Assembly (NCBI GenBank): GCA_019659055.1
Contig: JAIFWV010000001.1
Coordinates: forward strand, 70,123-117,223
DNA length: 47,101 bases
From: Candidatus Doudnabacteria bacterium
Lineage (GTDB): Bacteria > Patescibacteriota > Doudnabacteria > UBA920 > O2-02-FULL-48-8
Reading direction: 5' to 3'
In this document: positions 38,129-46,400 of the stretch, piece by piece
How positions within the stretch are numbered: position 1 is the stretch's first letter
How the letters are laid out: every line of letters begins with the position of its first letter
The notes under the pieces: generated by a model
Told to the model about the DNA's origin: nothing
Databases searched by the model: none
The model's input: only the letters and a program-made list of their open reading frames with translations
Position numbers and translations under genes: made by a program

Positions 38129-38480
38129 AACCATTTCGAGTGAAGCGAGAAATCTCGCGATTAAATTATTGATTTATATAAGTCTTGCCATTTAGGGTTG
38201 ATTGAGCTTATCAAGGTTGTTTTTTTAAATCTGCCCCATTTCTTTATTTGTTTTTCTCTGGCCAAAAGAGCATCATAGTCTTCCCCAGATTCATAATAAA
38301 CCAATTTCTGGCATTTATATTTCTTCGTGAACCCTTCAGCGAAACCATTTCGGTGCTCCCAAACTCGCTTAACGAGATCCGAGGTAAAGCCTATGTAAAT
38401 CGCCCCACTTTCGCTGCTCATTATATAAACGTAAAACATATGTTTTAACACCGAGATCTCTCACTTTCGTTCGAGATGGT
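38129..38480 (-). mobile_element. candidate GIY-YIG element: P1 palindrome split at its centre by a nuclease ORF
   Basis: Upstream arm 38445..38480 matches the P1 left half; downstream arm 38129..38164 matches the P1 right half (29/35 vs copy A); the ORF lies between. Confidence 0.7.
38161..38439 (-). CDS. GIY-YIG nuclease superfamily protein (UPF0213/YhbQ-like)
   Basis: MFYVYIMSSESGAIYIGFTSDLVKRVWEHRNG...KLVYYESGEDYDALLAREKQIKKWGRFKK. Confidence 0.93.
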   Translation of the reverse strand: MFYVYIMSSESGAIYIGFTSDLVKRVWEHRNGFAEGFTKKYKCQKLVYYESGEDYDALLAREKQIKKWGRFKKTTLISSINPKWQDLYKSII

Positions 38481-38512
38481 GTACGCTCTATTTTAGCATA
38501 GAATCCCACTCA

Positions 38513-38545
38513 AACAAAAAAACGGCAATTGCGCCGCTTAACAAT
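38513..38545 (-). terminator. short hairpin terminator downstream of gtrA-like gene
   Basis: gcggcgcaattgccgttttttt on the minus strand. Confidence 0.5.
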
Positions 38546-38555
38546 CATAACTTGA

Positions 38556-39026
38556 TCATCGATCCTTAAATACAAACCTCCGGTAACCGAAGAAATTCCA
38601 AATAAGACCAAGCCCGATACCCAGCGCATTTGCCAAATTTAGCCACAGCTTCGCCGAAAGGCCAGCCACAGGATTGATATAGGTCGTAACTAGAAATATC
38701 ACGGTAGCGTTGATTGCGGCACCGACAATACTCACCATGAGGAATCGGGTAAATTCCACGCCCCGATCGTTTGTGCTCGGATCCCGAAACGACCAGTGCT
38801 TGTTCATATAATAGCTATTGGTGGTAGCCACCGCAAAGGCCGCGGCCGAAATATAAATTACCTGCCCTCCCTTTTCTATTCCTGTCAGCCAGGTCAGCAC
38901 GTTGAGAATAATAAAGTTGATTACTGTATTCATGAGTCCGACGACGGCAAAACGCAAAAACTGGCCAGCAAGCTGGCCGTAGTTTTTATTGGTTTCGGAT
39001 GGCGGAAGATTATTCTCTGGGATCAT
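38556..39026 (-). CDS. GtrA-family membrane protein
   Basis: FLRFAVVGLMNTVINFIILNVL...NSYYMNKHWSFRD...WNFFGYRRFVFK. Confidence 0.9.
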   Translation of the reverse strand: MIPENNLPPSETNKNYGQLAGQFLRFAVVGLMNTVINFIILNVLTWLTGIEKGGQVIYISAAAFAVATTNSYYMNKHWSFRDPSTNDRGVEFTRFLMVSIVGAAINATVIFLVTTYINPVAGLSAKLWLNLANALGIGLGLIWNFFGYRRFVFKDR

Positions 39027-39640
39027 AGTTCTTCAAGCTCGGTCTCATCGGAACTTTTGTCCGGGGTCGGGACTGTGGCGGCACTACCGCCGGCACTGGT
39101 TCCTTGTTTGATGACATTTTCTACCGCACCCCAAGTGGCATCCTTGTCTTTGGGTAAAACTATTGTAACTTCATCACCCGGCTCGGCTTTGAAATAAGTG
39201 AGACTGGCTAGTAAGACCCTGAAGGATTTACCTTCGGCAATCACCTTGTAATCGCCTTTGTCATCTTGGGTGAGCATCCCGAGAACCTTACGGCGCTCAA
39301 TAGGACCGATCTGTTTATATATGAATGAACCGTCATCGGCAATCGTAAGTTTGAGGACATCCCCTTCCACCAATTTACTCTTGGAGGCATAGTTTGCCGG
39401 GACTGGGTATTGTTTGCCGTCGGGGCCGATCATGTTTTGCCCGTCGAAGACGCCTTCGATGATCTTGCCGCCTTCGGACACAGAAAGAGACGCCGCCCGG
39501 CGGGATATTTCTCCAAGATCGGAGACAATCGTTCGACCGCCCATGAGGTCGCGTAAAAGCTGTTTGGCCGACTGAATATTCTTTTCCGCCGACTCAATCA
39601 TTTGGGCAATTAAAGCAAGATTGTTGGTGTTATCCATATT
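39023..39640 (-). CDS. hypothetical protein
   Basis: MDNTNNLALIAQMIESAEKNIQSAKQLLRDLMGG...; ends by 4-nt overlap with the gtrA-like gene. Confidence 0.7.
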   Translation of the reverse strand, partial: NMDNTNNLALIAQMIESAEKNIQSAKQLLRDLMGGRTIVSDLGEISRRAASLSVSEGGKIIEGVFDGQNMIGPDGKQYPVPANYASKSKLVEGDVLKLTIADDGSFIYKQIGPIERRKVLGMLTQDDKGDYKVIAEGKSFRVLLASLTYFKAEPGDEVTIVLPKDKDATWGAVENVIKQGTSAGGSAATVPTPDKSSDETELEEL

Positions 39641-39778
39641 TTTATTTCTAGGGCTTAAGCTTAAGCAATACAGGCGTATTCTACGCAATTTATCCACAAT
39701 GCGTCAATATGCATCTTGTATATCGCCTAAATTGTTATTTAGTTTCAGTAAAGTTATTAACCTACCGGTATTATAACA

Positions 39779-39928
39779 CTAACCTTGAAGGTGCGCAAAC
39801 CGTTCTAAATCCGGCCAGGCCGAATCGGGTTTTTCGAAGGTTTTGCAATGCTCAAGCATGTGTTCTGCGTTCTCTTCAAACTCCGGGCTCGTGGTTTTCT
39901 CAAATTTTGATTCGAAATTTTCGCTCAT
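39779..39928 (-). CDS. 49-aa hypothetical protein
   Basis: MSENFESKFEKTTSPEFEENAEHMLEHCKTFEKPDSAWPDLERFAHLQG; ATGA overlap with the upstream gene. Confidence 0.55.
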   Translation of the reverse strand: MSENFESKFEKTTSPEFEENAEHMLEHCKTFEKPDSAWPDLERFAHLQG

Positions 39929-40338
39929 TGGGGTTGGTTTAAAAATTCGGCGAACTTGGGATACTTATTCTTTAATATATCAAGATTATTGTTGGCGTCA
40001 ATTGCATCTTCCAAAACCTGCATCGCAAGGTTTTGGTCCGTATCCATGATTCCGGCCACGAATTCGGTCACCTTTTTCTCGGCATCGCTGCGGCCTTGGC
40101 GTTCGATATAAACTGCGAGCTTCTGCTCAAACTTCTTGAGCTGAGGAAAATCTTTGGCCAGCTCCATAATCAGCCTCAACATATGCTCTTCGCTGTCGAT
40201 GAGATTTTTATGCGCCACCACGGCCCGGGCCATTTCTTTGGCTGTGCCCAGAGAGATCATACGCATGCGCATTTCCTCGGCCAGAAACAAGCAAAACAGG
40301 TGCGCGGCGTTGTCCTTTGGGTTCAATTTAGTTTGCAT
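39925..40338 (-). CDS. hypothetical helical protein
   Basis: MQTKLNPKDNAAHLFCLFLAEEMRMRMISLGTAKEMARAVV...; the longer ORF-track start lies in a repeat. Confidence 0.7.
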   Translation of the reverse strand: MQTKLNPKDNAAHLFCLFLAEEMRMRMISLGTAKEMARAVVAHKNLIDSEEHMLRLIMELAKDFPQLKKFEQKLAVYIERQGRSDAEKKVTEFVAGIMDTDQNLAMQVLEDAIDANNNLDILKNKYPKFAEFLNQPQ

Positions 40339-40348
40339 AGTTGTTCTA

Positions 40349-40452
40349 CCCCTTCTAACCTCCCCTGTTCCAGGGGAGGAACAGACCAAAACCAAGCTGC
40401 GGCCTGGTTTGGGTTGATTCCCCTCCTAATATAGGAGGGGTTAGGGGAGGTA
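40349..40452. repeat. palindromic intergenic repeat (nested hairpins)
   Basis: ctcccctgttccaggggag, ccaaaacca/tggtttgg and cccctcctaatataggagggg, with outer similarity taacctcccct / aggggttaggggaggt. Confidence 0.8.
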
Positions 40453-40463
40453 TTATATTTAGA

Positions 40464-42989
40464 TTATAGACTTCTTTCTACACTCGCCGGGCCAGTTTGA
40501 GCGGGGCTCCCGAGCTTGGTGCGTTCCAAAATGTCGGTTTCTACATCTCTGCGGGCTCGGCCAAAACTTAGACGCGACATATTGCGGACTATTTTGGCTG
40601 TGTCGAGATTTGCTCCTGGCGGTTTGGGGTAGGTCTGCATGTTAAACGGCCTGGAGGCTGTGCCGTTGATCATGAGTTTGACGTAGGCATTGAACCGCTC
40701 GATATTGATAACGTCGAACTCGTTGAACACCGGGGCAAATTCTTTGGCCATGATTTCGGCGTCCTCGACACCAATACGGAAGCTGACCATAGTCCCGGCG
40801 TTACCGAAGACGGCATCGCGCATGCGGGTATCCAGGCCCGACGAGCCTTCTTTCTCCTGGGCCAGCTGGGAAATAAACTGGTGCGCCATAATCAAATTGA
40901 GACGGTATTTGCGGGCCTCAGAGAGTATAGTCGCAAAGCTATCGGTGACGAAGTTCTGGAATTCATCGACATAAAGATAAAAATCCTTGCGGCTTTCTTC
41001 CGGGATATCGGACCGCGACAATGCCGCCATCTGAAGTTTGGATACAATTATCAGCCCCAAAAGTTTAGCATTGACCTCACCGGTTTTACCTTTGGATAAA
41101 TTGATGAGGAGGATTTTACCTTCGTCCATAACCTGCCGAAAATCAAACGACGAATGTGACTGCCCAATGATATTACGCATCATTTCGTTTTCCACAAACC
41201 TTCCGACTTTGGAAACCAGGTAGCCCAACATTTCGGATTTGTGGAAGTCCGAAGTTTTGGCCATTTCTTTTTCCCAGAACGACCGGACGATCGGATCTGC
41301 GACTTTGGAGACTTTGTATTTCTGAAAATCGGTGTCGGTAAACATGCGCGGAATATCCGCAAGCGTGCCCGGGTACTGCTTGTCCTCCATGAGCGTAAGC
41401 ATGACGTTGCGCATATTGTGCTCAAACATTGGGCCAATCATCTCCGGCGGAAACAGCTTCATAAAGATCGCAATCATTTCCTGCACGGCGAAATCTTTTT
41501 GCGAATCGTCTTTGACCTCGAGCATGTTGAGTCCCAAAGGGCGCTCCATATCGAACGGTTCAAAGAGGATGACATCTTGGGCACGCTCTTTGGGGATATA
41601 TTGCAAAACGTCTTCCACGAAATCCCCGTGCGGATCCACGATACAGACGCCCTCACCATTGCGGATGTCCTGGATGGCCATGTTCTTCATAAGTTCAGTC
41701 TTACCCGTACCTGTGCGGCCGATAATGTACTGATGTCGGCGGCGATCGTCGCGCTCGATAAAGATTTTGGTATCCTGGCCGCGATAATGACTTTCGCCGA
41801 GCAAGAGGCCGGCTGCTGGGGCATTCTGCGGCGGCGGGGCTTTTTTGGCATTGAGCCATTTGATATTTGGGGTTTCGGTAAATCTTGTCGGCAAGTGCCA
41901 AAGTGAAGCCAACTCTTCGGTATTGAGAATCTGTTTGGTGTTGCGGAACACCCGATAGACATAGTCGGTAATCACGCGTTTGGGCTTGCGCTTGAGCACG
42001 CGGAAGCCGTTGAACGGCGGCATCGTATATTGCATAAACGACGAGACGATGTTTTTGAGGTGGATATCGGCTGTGCCAGGATCGCTTGCAGCACTCACTA
42101 CGCGCAGGTTAAACTTGTATCCGGCGCGCGAGGCTTTCTCTTCAAACTTTTTCACGATCTCCTGTTGCATAGGAGTCAAATTTATAGGTTTGTCGAAGCC
42201 CGATGGATCAAATTTGTTTGGGTCTTTCTTGGACCCCATAGCTTCGTTGATCAGCTCGCCGGTAAATTTGCCCGTGCTTTTGAGAATTTTGGTCCCGATC
42301 GAAGCCGTCACGTCCGAAGGATTTTTCCCCTGCTGAATTTCCAATGCCAAATGCCGCGGTTTCTCCTGCCAGCTGTTGCTCGCCGGGGAAATAAGCAACT
42401 GGATAGCCGCGCCTTCATCATCGCCAAGTTTAGATAAACTATTCGTGAGCGCGTTGAGCGGATCGGTCTCCATGACTTTATAAGTCCGGACCGGGTAGAT
42501 ATAAGATTTCTGTAAACTCAGTTCTGCGGCGGCGGTCGCGGAACCTTTGTGGAAAATGTTGTAGGATTTTATCTGCTCGATCTGAGCTTTGGGGTACTGG
42601 GCATGAAGCTGTTTTTCTATAAGCGGCTGAAGTTTGCGGGGGACGTTGATGTAAAACGAAATTCTTTTGCCGATAGCAGCAATCTCAAACGAAATATAAT
42701 CATTGATATCCAAAAAATGCTGGATATTGAGCTTTTGATCGATATGCGCGATCGTGGAAAAAAATTGCTCAGCAATGGCAATAATGTCTTTCTCTTCTTT
42801 GGCCGCTTCCTGATTTGGGTCCGTGTTTTCTTTGGGGATAGTGACTTCCAAAAACACGGAATCCAAAAGTCTCGGGCCCCAAGTGTTTTTACGCAAATAA
42901 TCAAACAGGAAAAAATACAACATCAATCCAACCAGCCCGAGTACGGCCAGCAGGATTACCCAAAAAAATAATTGTGTTGCTCCTGTCAT
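40464..42989 (-). CDS. DUF87/TraD-VirD4-like ATPase with N-terminal TM segment
   Basis: GRTGTGKTELMKNMAIQDIRNGEGVCIVDPHGDFVEDVL; FYLYVDEFQNFVTDSFATILSEARKYRLNLIMAHQF. Confidence 0.88.
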   Translation of the reverse strand: MTGATQLFFWVILLAVLGLVGLMLYFFLFDYLRKNTWGPRLLDSVFLEVTIPKENTDPNQEAAKEEKDIIAIAEQFFSTIAHIDQKLNIQHFLDINDYISFEIAAIGKRISFYINVPRKLQPLIEKQLHAQYPKAQIEQIKSYNIFHKGSATAAAELSLQKSYIYPVRTYKVMETDPLNALTNSLSKLGDDEGAAIQLLISPASNSWQEKPRHLALEIQQGKNPSDVTASIGTKILKSTGKFTGELINEAMGSKKDPNKFDPSGFDKPINLTPMQQEIVKKFEEKASRAGYKFNLRVVSAASDPGTADIHLKNIVSSFMQYTMPPFNGFRVLKRKPKRVITDYVYRVFRNTKQILNTEELASLWHLPTRFTETPNIKWLNAKKAPPPQNAPAAGLLLGESHYRGQDTKIFIERDDRRRHQYIIGRTGTGKTELMKNMAIQDIRNGEGVCIVDPHGDFVEDVLQYIPKERAQDVILFEPFDMERPLGLNMLEVKDDSQKDFAVQEMIAIFMKLFPPEMIGPMFEHNMRNVMLTLMEDKQYPGTLADIPRMFTDTDFQKYKVSKVADPIVRSFWEKEMAKTSDFHKSEMLGYLVSKVGRFVENEMMRNIIGQSHSSFDFRQVMDEGKILLINLSKGKTGEVNAKLLGLIIVSKLQMAALSRSDIPEESRKDFYLYVDEFQNFVTDSFATILSEARKYRLNLIMAHQFISQLAQEKEGSSGLDTRMRDAVFGNAGTMVSFRIGVEDAEIMAKEFAPVFNEFDVINIERFNAYVKLMINGTASRPFNMQTYPKPPGANLDTAKIVRNMSRLSFGRARRDVETDILERTKLGSPAQTGPASVERSL

Positions 42990-43035
42990 TATTTTGTTTT
43001 TCTTCTACTTCTGTTTCGATTTTACGTCCGACTAC

Positions 43036-43377
43036 TTACTCGCCAGGAATTATCCTTTGCTGTTCTTCGATGGCACTATAGGGATCATCCGTGCCGGCAT
43101 CGATTTCCTTGATCCACGAGGTCATGACAAGTTTTTGATCTTCCTCGCTGAGTGCTTTGGTTTCTAGAGCACCTTCTGCTGAGGTCGCTTTCTGGGTGCG
43201 CTCAAGATTTTGGGCATCCACCATACTCCCGCTTTCGCTTAGATTCACTTTCTTAGAGGTATAAGTCGTACTACTGCGGCCTTCGCCGTCTTGCTGGAGT
43301 TGCTCCAAAAACCCTTCCGTTTCCGGAGAAGGTTTTATTGCGGGCTCTTGTTCTGGTATGTTTAATCGTTCTGACAT
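43036..43377 (-). CDS. hypothetical protein
   Basis: 113-aa ORF in line with the flanking genes. Confidence 0.55.
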   Translation of the reverse strand: MSERLNIPEQEPAIKPSPETEGFLEQLQQDGEGRSSTTYTSKKVNLSESGSMVDAQNLERTQKATSAEGALETKALSEEDQKLVMTSWIKEIDAGTDDPYSAIEEQQRIIPGE

Positions 43378-43417
43378 GACTCGTAATTATACATTAATTT
43401 CTCGGTTTGAGCAATGC

Positions 43418-46400
43418 TTAAGCCCCGGCTTTTTTCTCCATATCTACGGTGAGACCCTTATGCCCAATCCTGACTGCCGTTATCTTTTGGCCATATTTCT
43501 GCTCTAGAACCTTTTTTATCAGATCAGGAATTTCATTTACGCGAGATTGGGCGAAGGCTCTGACCAGAATGTTGGCGTCTATTTGGCGCCGAATCATGAC
43601 TATTTTGTTGTCAGTGCTCTTGAATTCACCGCTAAACCCCACATCGTAACCTTGGGCATTTATCCGGCCTTCAATCCCGATCGATGCGGGATTTTGCTTC
43701 AAGTTCAGCTCTTTGACTGTAACATTGGAGTTTTTACCGAGCTCTTCCATAATCACCATTTTCAGATCATCCACGCTGAGGAGCTTGCTTTCCGTCTGTT
43801 CCTTATCTTCCCGGCGCTCTTTCTTTGTCCCGAGCTTGGCGTTTTCGATTCTGTTGACCTGAATTTTTCCGCCTGCCAATTCTTTCCAATCATCTTTTTT
43901 GAATCCCAAGGTTTGCATTATTCCGGCGAATTCCCGCTTGGCCGACCCATTGCTCGGATTGATTTTTTTGAATTCGTTGTAAATTGTGGTGAGTTGGTCT
44001 TCAATTTCTTGTTTCTCCGGTGCGCCATACTTTTCCATGCCCCGGATCCGATGTTTTAGTCGCCGTTCAACTAATTTCAGAGTCTCGCGGACTTTATTTG
44101 CTTCCGCTTCTCTTTCGGGATCGATAGGTATTTCGGCAGCAGACGGGCCTTCATTGACAATTTCGGCAGGCCTCGTCAATTCAACGTTGCCTGCGGGCTC
44201 TTCTACTGAGTCGGACGTGCTCCGCCTAACAGCTCTCTCCTTCCGCATTTCTTCTATCGCGGCGTTCTGCTTTCTCTCTTTATAATCACCAATCAAATCC
44301 TTTGCTTCTCCGATTGCCGTAGTCAACATAGGTTCTCCAGGAGGTGCGCCTCCGGTTCTTACCCTCGCGGTGACTTGACCCACACTTGAAAGCCTTGCTT
44401 TGCGTCTATCATCTTTTATTTTATAAATAGGTTTGATTTTATAATCATCCAGGGCTTTTTTCACGTTCTTTATACTCATAATTTCGACTGCGCCAGAAGG
44501 GCTTATTTTCCAATCATCTTTCTTGAAGCCTAACCAGTGCATCAATCGGCCTAAGAATTTTTCTCCCTGCTCTTCACCAATCAAAGGCTTGATCATGTGT
44601 CTATACTTTCCTGATAGCAGGGTCTCGAGTTGTCTGGTATTTGATTCGTTTAAAGTCTCGTATGGTTTTATCTGCTGCAGAAAATCATCAATTGATTTAA
44701 ATTTGATTGATTCGTTGTGAAAATCAGCGTAAGGGTCGATACCCCTGATCATTGCATCCAAGTACCGACGTGGACTAGAATCTGATCTCGTGGCTATGGT
44801 GCTTATGGTTTTGACATTAGGCTCGATGTTATCACCTTTCCTTTTGCCTCTGAAAACAGAGATCATTTCGCCGATATACATGTCTTCACCAACTTTAAGC
44901 GGACTATACCCTCCTATTTGAGCATAAACTTCGGCCGTAAAAGAAGTGTTCCAGCCTCCTGTAACAACCCTATTCCAGACGAAATTATTAGGGACGTCCT
45001 TGGGCCGGAATTTCTTATCACGCATTAGGACTTCCCAAAAATCATCCATTCTGCGGTTTAAGAAAAACATATCATTCTTGGCCATTACTTCCGGATATCT
45101 ATCCTGCTTGCCGCGTAAAGCGTCTAATTCGGGATTTTTGTCATATTTATTCATAAGGCGAACAACAGTTTCCGGATCAACTTCGAGCAAGTCTGCATCT
45201 TCAGATTCCATGTATAATTGTCCAGTGGGATTTTTCCTTTCTTGAGAGCGGAGCAAAATTAGATCTGCTAAATATTTCCGAGCTAAACCGACTCCAGCGG
45301 ATTCTCTAGGAAATTCTTTATCGATAACGTTTATCTGGTACTCTGGATGCTCATCTTTAAATTTCTTAATCACATCCACTGAATTATCAGCCGGAGCTCC
45401 CTGTGGCCTATTAACAATAATATCTATTTCATATATCCTAGGGTCTAATTTCTTACCATTACTTTCAATCTGTTTAGTGTATTGATCCAATAAACGTTCT
45501 AAATTTGCAGCCTCGTTATAAGCCGGAATCATTATTGCAACTCTAGTCTGATCGCTCATCGGCCGCATCGAGTCTTTCAATTGCCTTAACTCGTCGACAT
45601 AAGTTTTGGGCAGCTTGTCCAAATAATGTTTGATCCTTTCTCTTTCTCTAGATACATCTCTCGTCTTCTCAGGTGGCTGAGGTTCTATGCCTGCGTTCCT
45701 AAGCACTTCCTGGTAATTCTCCGGACGTCCCAAGCCATAGTACCTACCTAAGGGCAACGGCCCATTAGGGGTCTTCTCCAATGCAAATCTCGGCCAAAAT
45801 GGGAATGGGGTAATCCAATCGGGATTCTGGGGCGGGCGGACATCGATCACTGGAATTTTGTGATCAATAGAAGTGCCGCCAAGAATTTCATAATTATGTC
45901 CTTGCGTAGTATTCAGCACATGACCGTCGAAGCGTTCTTCCATAAATCGAAAAGGAATACTCCCATCGTGCAGTTTGGCTTCGGAATCAAACAGACCCCA
46001 TGTCGCTTTAGGCAGTGGGAGTTTGTAGCCATCGACGAGCGCTTCATTCGACATCGCACTCAATCCCAATTTATTGGCTTCCTCAGTCGGGATAATCACC
46101 GCCTGGAAATGCTTGGCATATTCTTCTGGCTTGTCACCCACACTGATCAAAGTCTTGGCTAAATCTACAAGTTTGTGGTCAATTGAACCATCCGGGCTTT
46201 TACCAAAATCAGGATCGCTCAAGGCACGCTTGGCATTTTCCGCCATGTTATGGGCCAAAGCTTTGATATTCATGAATACCATGCCACTGCCTGGATCCCG
46301 TTCCAAATACTGCATCTGCTGTTTGCCTTCAAACTCTATCGGCTTACCGAACCACTTGCTAAATACCTTTCCTGCTTCATCATGCCAATGGACGCGCGCA

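Noticed and set aside
40339-40395. N-terminal extension MVLVCSSPGTGEVRRGRTT of ORF 39925..40395
   Set aside because: Lies within the palindromic repeat; start at MQTK is more plausible.
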